DNA from: Cladophialophora immunda
Taxonomy: Eukaryota > Ascomycota > Eurotiomycetes > Chaetothyriales > Herpotrichiellaceae
Reading direction: 5' to 3'
Assembly (NCBI RefSeq): GCF_000835495.1
Contig: NW_015622547.1
Coordinates: 744,001 to 808,000, forward strand
DNA length: 64,000 nt
Position numbers and translations under genes: made by a program. Positions 23,556 through 34,362 of this stretch are shown one piece after another (within the stretch, counting starts at the first letter, position 1; the number at the start of each line of letters is the position of its first letter). A model generated the notes under the pieces. That model made no database searches and had not been told where the DNA came from. It worked only from the letters and a program-made list of their open reading frames with translations.

Positions 23556-25206
23556 CTTGAAGTGGTGGACTAGCGAAGACTCAAAAGCGGACGGAATGGT
23601 CTTTCCTGCGAAAGTCACAAGTGAGCCACGAGGTGAGAACAAAGAAACTCGCTGTCAGCGGGGCAACGCGCATCCCCTCAAACCTCGCGCCCGATAGCGT
23701 GACCTACCAGAATCTCATTGGTGTTGGTCGCGATGGCTTGGAGAAGTGGGAGATCGAACTCAAGAAGCGTCGCTGCTGTCAAGGAGACGCTTTCTGTTCC
23801 TTGAGGTCTGCTTGAGGTCTGCTCTTCACATTCGACGAGAGCAGGCGCGCGGCAGAATGCTTGTGACGGAACCACCGTTTCAACTCGGCCAGCCTGAGCG
23901 GCTGAGCCTCATGCTTGGAGCCTATATACTTCTTGGGGCGGATACCTAAATTCAGTCCTCCAATCATATGACAAGGTTGCTATAAGGCTTGGCTACAGGC
24001 CCGGAGCGGACCGGCGGGTGCCAACTACTAGCAGTTAGCTACTTGCCGGCTTCGCCATCGAGCATTTGCTTTCCAGCCTTTTGAATGCTCATTATGCGCC
24101 TTCGCAAAAGGAATTGATTACGACGAAGTTTCATGACTATTTCCATTGCTTGGAGGAGTAAGCTGCCACGTCAACTCCAAATAAGCTGTCTAAAATGGTC
24201 GTTTCACTAGCAGGAAAAGAAATCTTCGTCATCTTGATGCATTGCGAGCAATCACACAAGTGGCCCACACATGGTTGAGAGACTCATGCTCCCTAGAACT
24301 TCACCCATGGAAGAGAAACGTCGCAATACGTAGGTTTCTCTGACACCATTTCTGCCTGGTGTCGCTGAGAGTAAATGGGGTTGACACCGCGTGGGAGGAT
24401 CAGACTCAATCGATTGGAGTTCAAGCACGGCAAAACCACGTCGTGCTCGTCTAAGGCAGGAAGAGGTGTGCAGATAGAAGATAAGGTGGAAAGAAGCCAC
24501 CAGAAGGTACGAGCTGCTCTCAAGACCATGCGTGAATGGATCGAATTGCTGCAGCATTCACGACTGGGACCTGCGGGCTCTTCAACCAGATTTTCTAGTG
24601 GACGACCATCTAGAGTGATAACCTAGCCAGCGGCTTCATCCTGGCTGGCATCAGGTGGTGGTCCGCGTGATACCAACAAGCCAGCCACTCGAAGAGGTGG
24701 TCTCGTACATTCTGCGCTGTCGGCAGCTTGCTCAGTCGGTTCAGCACAGCTTCACACCGGGTTGCTGCGTTCGAATAGGTTGCAGAAAGCGGGGTTGCAA
24801 CCAGTTGGAGCGGCCTGTGTAGAGATGTTGGTCTTGCCGGGCCGCAAACCCCGGACTTGTAGCAAGCTCAACCACCACTCCACCCGAAGCTGGATTATGA
24901 GAGGCGAACAGGTAGAGTGCTCGTATTGAGCTGGCAAGTAGCCTTCCTCGTGAGTAATGACGACGCCTCAGGTTGCCTCACTTACGTGCTTCGAGGCACA
25001 AAGGACCGTCAAGACAAGGGTGCGCATTGGCCATGGGCGAGCCACGACGGATATCTGCGAATGAGTTTTTGAATTGAAATGGGTCCAGGTATCATTGTCG
25101 CTGTGCTTCTCTTTCCTGGCCCATTTTCCTTCTCACCCGCGTACCGTAAATCGCACACTGAGGAGGCATCGAAATATCCAATTTGGCTTTCTATCCCGCC
25201 TACACG
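23556..25206. other. Intergenic between helicase and CCCH gene; possible extra helicase exon
   Basis: On the minus strand, 23800-23680 reads LLEFDLPLLQAIATNTNEIL followed by a donor-like GTAGGT, and 23605-23556 (after a TTTCGCAG acceptor) stays open into the helicase start. The phases of these two signals do not match, so no joined exon can be defended. The remainder, to 25206, shows nothing coding. Confidence 0.45.
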
Positions 25207-26038
25207 ATGAACAACAAGGGGGGCAAAATCTGTTTCCAGTATGCCGACTCTGGGACTTGTCGGTTTGGGCCGACATGCAAATACGCCCACGTCGAGCCAG
25301 GGACAGAAGATCGTTCTAGAGTACGTTATCACATGCTTCTCCTTCACCGGGATCTCCCCTCAACCGTATTCTCGTTCTTTGCTAACTCAGAGGTCGAATA
25401 GTCTTCTCGTCAAGGTCCTCAAGGTGCTCGAACGCGTGCAAAACAGAAGCGTAGAGGAAAGCCTAAGCGCAGGGACTATATTGGTGACTTCTTCGCCGAA
25501 TATCCCGAGTTTGACTATGACGAGTCTGCCGAAATATGGCGCGAGTTCTATCGCATGTGTGATGAATTCGAATGGGACAAGGACCATGATGAGAGGCGGG
25601 AGGCCAGGGAGAGGTTCAAGTCAGCAATGGTTCTGCAGTTCAATAAGCTCTACGGCACTGACGAGGAGGATCTGAATGCCTGGCAAAGTTTGTGTCATAT
25701 CTTGCATATCGTCCCAATGCCCGAGGGCCTGGGTGACTGTCGAAGGGTGAGCTCATATGTTTTCCCATTCTGAAATGTTTATTGTTTGTGTGGGAAGAGC
25801 TGTCGTTGACAATTAGCAGCGGGTTCGACAGACGCATGTAAACCTCGTGGATCTTGTGGACGCTCCACGAACAGGAGCCCGAGTGAAGGTGTTTGCCAAG
25901 TTGGAGCAGTTACAGGATTATACAATCGGAACTGCGAAGTACTTCCCAAAAGAGGATGCATATGCTGGGGGCTTGCTCCGATTCTTACTCCGAGATATCC
26001 TCACCATGCCGAAGGGAAATAGGCAACGTGTTCGCTGA
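25207..26038 (+). CDS. CCCH-type zinc-finger protein
   Basis: Three exons: 25207-25320, 25402-25746 and 25820-26038. All junctions fall between codons; the product is 225 residues. One CCCH finger opens the protein, C9-x8-C18-x5-C24-x3-H28, with the aromatic and glycine residues typical of RNA-binding fingers. A basic linker (KQKRRGKPKRRD) leads to a conserved acidic/aromatic domain, roughly residues 65-225, with YIGDFFAEYPEFDYD, WREFYRMCDEFEWD, FNKLYGTDEEDLNAWQ and, near the end, YFPKEDAYAGGLLRFLL. The same finger-plus-domain arrangement recurs in uncharacterised mould proteins. A role in mRNA handling is a guess from the finger type alone. Confidence 0.82.
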
Positions 26039-27347
26039 GAAAAGGTTGAGATGAGGGCTCTTGGAACTAGGTATCCTCGGAGACAGGTCCATCCTCACCA
26101 GCAACGCGACGGGTTGCTATGATGCGAAAGGCGCCAACAGGAAATCCTTGATCTTTTGTCAAAACGTTAGCCTCCTCAAAACCACACCCTTCAATCCAGT
26201 GCTCTCCGAACAAAGAACGTGGCGCTGTATCACGGAATCGAGATGGTTTCGTTCTTCCAACATTGTCGCAGCTCCCTCATAAAGCGGTCTTCAGTGCGTT
26301 CTTCTCCCATTCCTTAGATTTGAGGTTGCTACGGAGACATCCGAGACCTGGTTGGGGCCATGCTCAGTCTTCCGCAGCTATGTGGGTGGAGCAGGAAGCA
26401 GACAGAAGCGATCTGAAGGCCGTAAGCAGCTGCGTAAAGGTCGCAAGAGCAATGCCCTGAGGCGACAAAGGGGAAATGAAAGCCAGTGCTTTGGAGACGC
26501 AATCCGATGATTCCTTGGGAAGGGCGATTTTGGCCAGTTTTCGACATGTGGCACAAATCGAGGCAGATGAAGCCTCTCTGCAGTTGATACGAGGAAAGCG
26601 TTGAGAACCCCGAGAGCCACCAATCTGGATTGACTCGGGCCTGCCAAGACATCTGACGTTGCTAAAGGCAGGCAGCCCACGAATTGGGGCTCGGATTGGG
26701 GGGATTCCGAAGGGACTCACCACAGTCGTGTGCGCAGTGACGAACTCCCTGGTGTTACTGCTTTCCAGGGTGCTAGGCTACTAGGCTACTGTGAGCAGGC
26801 TGCGTCTTGGATGTGCATTTAGGCACCGTTGTGCCCTTCTCAGCTCCCCAAAGCCAAAGCCGATCTTCTAGATCCCCCTTCTTGCTGCCTACCGCCATCC
26901 ACAAATTCCCCATCCGCCGAGCCACCCTCGCCCATTTCCATCCGATCTGAGACCTCATCGATTCCGAGCACCGTGCGCGTCTCACTACATACTCCTTCTG
27001 TCTTTGTGTCTCCGGATCTTATACACGCTGTGCACACACCGCCCGCCGCCTCTCAACTTGAACTGAATATCTTCTGTCATTTATTTCACTTCATGACCAC
27101 GCAGTCCGGCCTGCTATCGAGCTTCACCCTCCGAACGCGATTGATCCCGCCACACAATCCCCAGGGCTACTTGAGGTACGGACGAAGCCTGCGCCCACTC
27201 CTGCCCCGGAGGAAATCACCTCGCGTTGCTGACCACAAGCTGGCTTTCTTCAGTTCACACCTGGCGATATTTCCCTCATAGCTCCTTAACTGCACCCCTC
27301 CAGATACCCTCCAGTCCACTGCAACACTGCAACAACAGCACTTTTCG
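26039..27347. other. Intergenic; only weak frames
   Basis: A 119-codon minus-strand frame at 26723-26364 has a plausible amino-acid composition but no recognisable motif, so it is not called. The right part is C/T-rich and is probably the promoter and leader of the ORMDL gene. Confidence 0.45.
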
Positions 27348-28046
27348 ATGACCTCTCAAACTACCCTCCACCGCTCCATCTCCTTCGAAGCCAATGCAAG
27401 ACTCGCCCCTCCCGTGTCGTCCTACGATCCAGCCATGAGCACGACCAAGAGTGGTCGGAGGAGGAGATCGAGCAGTATCATATATCAAGAACCTCCAGAG
27501 TCCTTAGAGCAGATCAGCGACCAGTCTGCCCTTCCCAACCTCAATTCCCAATGGGTTAATGCAAAAGGTGCGCCATGATGAGAGAGCCACAGCCTGACAT
27601 TAGGAAGCGCGTGAGGGACTAACCCGACCTCGTTTGCAGGAGCCTGGACGATACACCCTGTCCTGATAATCGGCCTCAAGATCCTCTTCGACATAATCCC
27701 CGGCGTTACCCAAGAGATATCGTGGACGCTCACAAACATAACCTACATGGCCGGGTCGTATCTGATGTTCCACTGGGTTCGAGGCGTGCCTTTTGAATTC
27801 AACGCCGGAGCGTACGACAACCTGAACATGTGGGAGCAGATTGACAACGGTGACCAATACACCCCCGCCAAAAAGTTCCTTCTCACCGTACCCATCGTCT
27901 TGTTTCTGTTAAGTACACACTATACACACTACGACTTCACCTACTTCACCATCAACTTCATGGCCCTCATGGCTGTCGTGATACCCAAATTGCCGCAATT
28001 CCATCGCGTGAGGATTGGGCTCTTTTCAGAGCCCCCGGATGAGTGA
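27348..28046 (+). CDS. ORM1: ORMDL-family regulator of sphingolipid synthesis
   Basis: Two exons, 27348-27567 and 27640-28046 (branch point ACTAAC, acceptor GCAG), 208 residues. The C-terminal 135 residues are unmistakably ORMDL: NLNSQWVNAKGAWTIHPVLI across the intron, then ISWTLTNITYMAGSYLMFHWVRGVPFEF, YDNLNMWEQIDNGDQYTPAKKFL, and FLLSTHYTHYDFTYFTINF. Three to four membrane segments place it in the ER, where family members bind and restrain serine palmitoyltransferase. The N-terminal 65 residues carry RRRRSSSII and other Ser/Thr clusters. In yeast Orm proteins the equivalent region is phosphorylated by Ypk1 to release the block, so similar control is likely but not shown here. Confidence 0.95.
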
Positions 28047-28894
28047 AAGCGCTCTCTATTTGACACGTTCTACAAGTCGGTGGCTTTCTTCTGGTAAATC
28101 GAGGGGCGGTGCCGATGGAGGGGACTGAAGAAGGGCCACGCTCCGTTATCTTTTGTGGCCCACGTGGTTTTCTTCTCGCCTGTCTTCAAACTGTCTTTTT
28201 GGGAAATCACAAAACGAGGGATACCATGGTCTTTGTATTAGCAGCAGGGGTCATGCTTTCGAAAAGGGCTCCCGGTCACACAGAGAGAGAAGCGAACGAG
28301 GGGAACAGGTAGCGATTAGGGCCACTGGCCATGGGCAATGGAACGGAAGGAATGGCAAGGAAATCTTGTATCAGGCCACACGGCCTGAGGGGGAGGGAAA
28401 AAGGTGCGACTGAGAAAACTGGAAATCTTGCTCGTGCTTTCGTGCTTCGTATGCCTCACAGACTTTGGAGTGCAACAGGGATGGATGGGATCGGGAAAAA
28501 TCAATCTCATGCTAACTTGTCCCCATAACAATGATATCCGCCTTTTTCAGTCCAGAACGTGGTGTTTTTTTCCCCGCCGTCTTATCCTCGTGAGTTTTCT
28601 CTTTTGCACCCTCGGTCGTCGCATATGCGGCAGGCTCTGATTTCAGCCTGTCGCCGACAAAATTGGCGCCCTATCGAGGAAAGAAGACGAAGACGAAGAC
28701 GAAGACGCAGCAGGAGAGGACGTTGAAAGTCCTTCCGTTTCATTGCAGACTCGCTACATGCATACATACCTACCTAGGAATTCCATCTCTCTCCATCCTT
28801 GTTCCCGCCCCGGGCGCCTAATCGTTTATCCTCCCACCGGGGTCTATTCCTTTCCTTCGGCGAGGGACGAGGTCGCCATTCTTGACCGCCTTCG
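28047..28894. other. Intergenic, nothing recognised
   Basis: Contains a short GAAGAC-type hexamer run near 28680-28710 and no coding character. 3' flanks of two converging units. Confidence 0.5.
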
Positions 28895-29530
28895 TCATAT
28901 CTTGCACGTCCGGCTCACTCTCCCCAGTTTAGCCGGGGTTGGCGTCCGTCTCCAGGTACCGCCGGGCAGGGTTGAGTGCTCAAGCCATTTTCGCGAATCT
29001 GAGAGCAAACAATCCACGTGGTACCACTTTGTCCTGCAGTCAGGGTCATAACACATAGCCTCGGCCACGCCCATGTCGCCTCGCCTGCAGCTGCAGTGAT
29101 CCCCAATGCGGCTTTCCTTGTGTATCTCGCGGTGGACGGCGCTGCAGAGGGCGTGCATCGCCGCATTCATCAGCGGCTGGATGCCCAGCACATGCGCAAA
29201 GTGTGTGTACTGCAGGAGGCGTCTCTTTGCGTCCTCCGTTACCGGCGCGGCGGGCAGCTTGACGAAGAGGTAGTGGCCCTTCAGGTACTCGACGCACGCC
29301 TGGGCCAACCTCCCTCGAGATGTGAGAGAGGTTGATCGAGGCGCCGTCGCCGCCGCTGCCGGCTCCACCCCACGTGAACCCAGATAAACAGGCCAACAAC
29401 TCCTCGTTGACGATGACCGAGGGCTCCTTTCTGCCGTCCTCTCACAGACGAGAGAGACGGTTGCACTTGGCGTTAGCCTGGGGTAGATCAGTTAGTCTCC
29501 AGGTGCTCGGTGGGTTGGATTTGAAGGTTC
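28895..29530 (-). pseudogene. Degenerate BTB-like/PHD-finger gene
   Basis: Read leftward it first gives a BTB-like segment (EDGRKEPSVIVNEELLACLSGF), then, after a one-base frame change near 29325, LAQACVEYLKGHYLFVKL and HFAHVLGIQPLMNAAMHALC. It runs directly into a PHD-type finger (DHCSCRRGDMG...MCYDPDCRTKWYHVDCLL). These segments parallel the intact PHD-BTB gene at 31.9-33.7 kb, but here BTB precedes PHD. Damage seen: an in-frame TGA at 29444-29442 just before the BTB segment, the frame change, and a TGA where the last zinc cysteine of the PHD finger should be (RTCKI-stop, against WICNIC in the intact copy). An intron or a sequencing error could explain one of these, hardly all. Confidence 0.6.
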
Positions 29531-29567
29531 TGGTTGCACGCACCTTGGAACGGTCTCTCCCTCCCTC

Positions 29568-29598
29568 TATATATATATATATATCTCTCTCTCTCTCT
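29568..29598. repeat. (TA)n(TC)n microsatellite
   Basis: About eight TA units followed directly by about seven TC units. It lies just 5' of the degenerate BTB segment. Confidence 0.85.
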
Positions 29599-29959
29599 GT
29601 ACTGCGGAAAGAAAAATACAAGCGGTGGGTGCACACCGGGCAACACCATCACTCTGCTCAATGGAGTAGTCCAAAGTCGTGCAGAAAGCTCGAGGCTCTC
29701 TCGGTCATAGACTGAGTAAGAGATTGCAGTGTCAAGGTCTTCCGCAATAGACAGTGTCGGGGATACAACATGGTGATGTGAATGCGCAGATTCTTCGCTA
29801 ATGGGTGATCCTTCGTAGTTGAGTGGCCTCCATTTTTCTTTCAATGTTTCGTGGTCGTCATTAGCCCAAGACCGAGTATCAGATCAAATGTCTGCGGAAC
29901 CGGTTTGAGAAGTATGTTGTCCATGTTAGGCTTAGGTGGTTGGAATGGAGGGCACCGGC

Positions 29960-30402
29960 TGGACGAGGGTCTATCTGCAGGCGTTTCGTTGGGATGGTGA
30001 GGCATGCTGCCTGTAATGTGCCATTCATAGAACGGGAGAGGGACGGATTTGTCGCGGTTATGTAGTGGTGCAGGGGGTGCGGATTGTTCGGGGAGACGGT
30101 TTTCTCTGCCGTTTTCTGCGATCTTCGTTATCTTGATCATCCCATTGCAGGCCATCTTCATCCCCCTTACTCGGGTCTTGGGCAAAGTCCCCGAAGCGGT
30201 CGAATTGCTTCGTGTTACGGCCTGACCGGCGCACCGCTTGACTGTTTTGATAGCGTACATGCTGGCCTCGAGTCGTTCTGGTTGCAGTCTGCCGACGATT
30301 CTTGAAACGTAGATAGCCACCTTTGGCTATTTTTGTGATTTTTCGAGCATGGCAAGGAGCTGATCGAAAGTCGATAGACAGGGAGAGTGGATTTGTTGAC
30401 AA
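29960..30402 (-). pseudogene. Possible N-terminal relic of a PHD/BTB-family gene
   Basis: Two overlapping frames give, in order, a charged stretch ending DNEDRRKRQRKPS and, after a frame change, NRDKSVPLPFYEW. The intact gene has the same order: acidic stretch, PKRQRRETP, then PSIPPLPFWDD. This fits an eroded N-terminus belonging to the relic at 28.9-29.5 kb. The match is short and partly low-complexity, so it is weak evidence. Confidence 0.35.
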
Positions 30403-30819
30403 CTCTGAGAAAAGAAGACAACCGGCAAAGATCGCGCTTGATACAGTGAAGGCAGGGGAGTAAATTGATCACCGTCCTGCTGCACCTCAATTTGGATGGA
30501 GCACTGCACAAATCCAGGTCCTGCTTCCTGATTCCCCTGCAAGTGATTCACACAGTTCAGACCGTCTGAGAACCCAGTAGTAGAGGTCTCTGTACAACCG
30601 AGTAATACATATATATACTTTGTCGCAACAAGATACTTTGCTGCAAGACGGCCTTGGTCGCGCCTCGTCGTAGAGGTGAATATCAGAAGTCGGCATACCC
30701 ATCACTTTCGTAGGTTGAGACCGATAGCCACTGGTAGTGAATTGTGAATATCATCATGTGCTCTTGCCAACTACCACACAAACGCTGGGATTGTAGTAAA
30801 CAGCAGTTGATAGGAAGGG
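30403..30819. other. Intergenic, nothing recognised
   Basis: No coding frame. Lies between the relic gene and dispersed-repeat copy A. Confidence 0.45.
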
Positions 30820-30821
30820 CC

Positions 30822-31158
30822 AAAAAAATCACGTCCTGGGTCTCGAAGCCTCAGTCCTTTTGTCCAAAATGGCAAAAGGGCATTCTGGTAGCCCTTGCCC
30901 GCCGATGCGGGAGGGATGCCAGACTGCTGAAACCAGTCGCTGAGTAGCTCCACTTAGGGTTTCCTTTGCCGAGGACCGGTGCCATTACCTAGGTGTTGAT
31001 TTTGTGCAAGGCAGCAGTTGGGCTCACGGGGCCCTTCGTAGAGCCGGGTATCAGGCTCTCGTGTCTATAGACTGTTAGCTGTGCTCGACGTACGGCTGAG
31101 AAGGTGTTTTCTTACCCATTTGGACACCGAAATTTGGGCATTAAGGAATATATCCTTT
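30822..31158. repeat. Dispersed repeat, copy A (SINE-like candidate)
   Basis: Collinear with 33991-34362 in the same orientation. Shared blocks: the hairpin-forming segment 30856-30879 (CCTTTTG-CC / GG-AAAAGG arms), a block around GCCGAGGACCGGTGC, one around GGCAGCAGTTGGGC, and the end GAAATTTGGGCA followed by an AT-rich tail. On the minus strand it has a sequence resembling a pol III box B (GCTTCGAGACCC), followed after a dozen bases by a T7 run. About 3.2 kb from copy B. Confidence 0.6.
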
Positions 31159-31790
31159 CAGATCCAGTGACACTGTTTTTACCTGACCGTGTGATTCCGA
31201 CCCCTGGGCATCGTTCACCCAGGGCATCGAACAAAGGGCCATTCCGCCCACTTTGGACATTGTGACAGAAGAGTACCTTTGACATGACTTTCGAATCCAC
31301 CGAGCAAGCAGAATCTGCCAGCAGAACAGCACTCAGAATGGACAATGAGATCAGAGGGCTCGAGATGTATTCCGTGTCTTCCTCACTGAATCCTCAGAGA
31401 GTTCCTCAAGCATTCGTACCGGTGTCGAAGCAACAGAAGGGAGGAACGGAATGATATTCATGTACATAATACAGATTTCACACGCATGGAAGCAACCACA
31501 CGGCTAAAGAGCTTCTGCGACCCATCACATCTGAAGAGCAAACAGCTTTGAGGTGCAAACAAGGGAAGGAACAAGGACGGGGCTGCCAAGAAGCTTTCCC
31601 TCATTGGGTTTGGCGGAATTGGTACGGCCATCCAAGCCGGCACAAACGACAAGGCTGGCCAAGAAGGGTGAACGGCGAGACGGTTCCAAAGCAAGCACGG
31701 ATATAGGGAAAGCGATGATATTCTGTTCTCTGATCAATCATACCTAGTTTCTGCGTGCCCAACTCCTTTCTTTGATTTGTACAGTGAAAT
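31159..31790. other. Intergenic, nothing recognised
   Basis: Between dispersed-repeat copy A and the 14-bp array; short frames only. Confidence 0.45.
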
Positions 31791-31846
31791 GGGGTCAACA
31801 CCCTGGGGTCAACGCCCTGGGGTCAACGCCCTGGGGTCAACACCCT
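31791..31846 (+). repeat. Four tandem 14-bp units
   Basis: Exactly four units of GGGGTCAAC(A/G)CCCT. Units 1 and 4 carry A, units 2 and 3 carry G at the variable position. The array ends six bases from the stop codon of the PHD-BTB gene, in its 3' flank. Confidence 0.9.
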
Positions 31847-31852
31847 AGGGCC

Positions 31853-33662
31853 TCATGGCATCCAGTCGGGGTCCAGCGTGACCTGTCCGCCTTCTCCGGC
31901 GGTCACCTCACTCATCCGACAAAGATCACTGCGTTCCTCCTCAGTGCATGGCAATCTCGCCACGTACTGGGTGATGGTCGGCAGGATCTTGTCAAGAGCA
32001 GACCGAGCCGGATTTCCCTCCCAGGTTACCGTCCTGATTAAGTCGCGGGTCTGGGCATTGTCCCAATCCTTGGGCTTGCGCAGGATGGACACGCAGATGG
32101 CGTGCATTGCAGCCCGTTGCAAGCACTTGATGCCCAACTTGTGAGCGAGGTCCGTCATCTGGAGCATAGCTCGCTTCTTTGGATACGAGATGTGCTGTCC
32201 GTCCTCAGGCAGCGCCACGTCGAGGAAGTCGCCCTTCAGAAAGCGTTTTGCTCTCTCGACGACGTCCTTGTCAATACGACCGACTCTTATCGTTCCGACG
32301 ATGCTGTTTCGACGCGCTCCAACCAGAGCGCCTCCAGCCTCGATGTCATGTTGCTTTATCCAGGGCGAGAACCAAGTGAGCAGTTTAACTGGGACCTCGA
32401 CGACCGGAGTGCTCTCAAAGTTGTCTTCGTAACAGCACTCGAGCTGCACAGCTGGGTCGAGGTGCCTGACGCTGCGGTCATATCAGCTTTGAGCCATCAA
32501 GGTGAAGATCTCATAGTACTCACACAGGAAGTTCTAGACCGTGCAGGTAATGAATAATAATTTCTCCTGGGCCAACAGTGCAGAGGCTGAACTCTGAAGT
32601 CCATGAGCTTGCTGACGCCGAGATTTGCGAAGGATTCACAACTCCATACGCACGGCCGTTGCGTTCTGGATCGTCACGGTTAACATCTGCGTTTCCTTCT
32701 CTAGATGTACTGGTGCTCGAGTTTGTGGGTACTTGAGTTTGCCGTGAGTGAGAGTGGTCTCGGGGTGTGATTCTGGCAGCAGGTGTCGCATGTTGTTCGC
32801 CCATCTCTTGACGCAGCCTGGCCGAACGTGGACGTGGAGCGAAGATAATGCATCCATCAGGCTGGCCAGCCTGTCCACGAACGTTGACAGGGATATTGTA
32901 GGGCGGTGGCATGTAGTCTCGGCCGGGCACTGGGATCTTCATCGTTGCTTCTGGTATGTATGCAAAATAATCAAGGATGTCCTCGAGTCGTTTGCTATTA
33001 TTGCCACCAGACTTTGGGATTGCTCCAGGTGTTGCCTGTTCCTCCTGTTTCCGAGCCTCCACTTGCTCGACTTTTCTCTTATTGAAGCAGATGTTGCATA
33101 TCCAGACATCTAACGACATGAGCGCTGCTGAATGACTTTGGAAATGGCCAATTAACATACCGAACTGTTCGGACCATCGTCGCGACTGATCGATCAGGCA
33201 TTCCAAGTGGTACCATCTTTGCTTACAATCGGGGTCTTGACACATAACTTCGTCAAGTCCGGCGTTGCCTCTCCTACAGGTGCAGTAGTCCTGGGCTCGG
33301 TCATCTTTGTGTACATCTCCACGTTCCTTGATGCGATGATGTCTTTTCACGTAAGCTAAGGTCCGGTCATACAAGCGGGTGGTGATTCTTGTTGGTGGTT
33401 CATCATGATCGTCCCAAAACGGTAGTGGCGGTATACTCGGGGGCCGTGGAGGAGTATTTGTTGAGATTCGGGATGAGGAATCTGGCGTCTCTCTTCTCTG
33501 TCTTTTCGGCTCCTGGCTCTCTTCTTGTTGTTCCTCTCCATTATCTTCTTGGCCGGAACCTTCCTCATGATGCGTGTCTTGTGGGCGGGCGCGTTTTCCG
33601 GTGGACTGTGGCAAATCTTGATCATATTTAGGCCTGCAAGAACTACCTTTGGTGCGTGTCAT
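31853..33662 (-). CDS. PHD-finger protein with C-terminal BTB-like domain
   Basis: Exons 33662-33161, 33109-32524 and 32471-31853; introns have donors GTATGT and GTGAGT, and the total is in frame for 568 residues. Without splicing, the region looks like two separate frames. The N-terminal 95 residues are acidic/basic low-complexity with KRQRR, a likely nuclear signal. The PHD finger (about 125-185) has all eight ligands: DYCTCRR, MCQDPDC, WYHLEC, and VWICNIC once the first intron is removed. After a disordered linker, the last 200 residues resemble a BTB/POZ fold: VQLECCYEDNF...VPVKLLTWFSPWI, then a tail of helices with MTDLAHKLGIKCLQRAAMHAI. PHD fingers often read histone tails and BTB domains dimerise; a chromatin role is inference. 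An upstream in-frame ATG at 33785 exists. The BTB assignment is the less certain one. Confidence 0.72.
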
Positions 33663-33990
33663 CGTGGCAGATACTGTGAAGTGCTTGGGAGGTAGATGGA
33701 GGGCGCGGTCAGAACTGATGTCAAACGAAATTTCCGTAAAGGTTTGGGGACAGTGAGAAAACAGAGTCGAAAATTTATAAATCAAGATGTGGAATTTTCT
33801 CTTTCAAGTCGATAACTGCCGCACCTCTAGACTGGACAAATATTCCTCCCACTTGGTGAACATATTTTGAGTAGTGTTCGCTACCGTACAATATTTCCAC
33901 ATTTCCCCCAACCTTGGCGAATTCGTTCCTTGGCCGGAAACAAATAACTGATCACTGCGTATTGTGTGGCGGTGTCGCCATAATCATTCC
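33663..33990. other. Promoter-side flank of the PHD-BTB gene
   Basis: About 330 bases between the chosen ATG and dispersed-repeat copy B. No frame besides the N-terminal extension noted for the gene. Confidence 0.4.
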
Positions 33991-34362
33991 TTTTTTTTTT
34001 TAAAAAAAAAAAAAAGGGACTAACCATGAATCGAACCTCCATCTTTCTGTTCCTTCGTCCAAAATGGCAAAAGGGCATCTGACAGCCCCAGCGCAAGGCT
34101 AGAGGTGTCAGAATGCTGAAATCCGTATGGCCCGATTGCCAACCGCTACGATGGATTTCCTTCGTCGAGGACTGGTGCACATACTCGTGGGCCCGGTGTA
34201 TGGCAGCAGCTGGGCGCACGGGCCCTCCACAACTCCCGGGGACCTGGGTGCCACCTGTAGAAAAGTCAGTATTAATTATGGAATAGGTGGGAATCGAAGG
34301 GGGGTCCTTTTCTCACCTTTTCAGGCGACAGAATTTGGGTAAATAAAAATATATACCTATAA
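33991..34362. repeat. Dispersed repeat, copy B, with A/T tract and tRNA-like end
   Basis: Starts with an uninterrupted T11-A14 tract (33991-34015). On the minus strand the adjoining sequence reads GGTTCGATTC-ATGG-TTAGTCCC and then the T run, as a tRNA T-arm, acceptor end and pol III terminator would. Stem pairing is poor, so it is not a working tRNA gene. The remainder is collinear with copy A to the AT-rich tail at 34362. Confidence 0.6.

Noticed and set aside
26364..26723. 119-codon minus-strand frame with plausible composition
   Set aside because: Overlapping frames of similar length exist and nothing identifies it as coding.
31791..31846. CRISPR-like array
   Set aside because: Units are contiguous 14-mers without spacers, in a eukaryotic genome.
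34016..34074. tRNA gene on the minus strand beside the T/A tract
   Set aside because: The T-arm-like motif is there but its stem does not pair, and no matching acceptor 5' strand or anticodon arm could be found; kept only as a tRNA-like part of a repeat.
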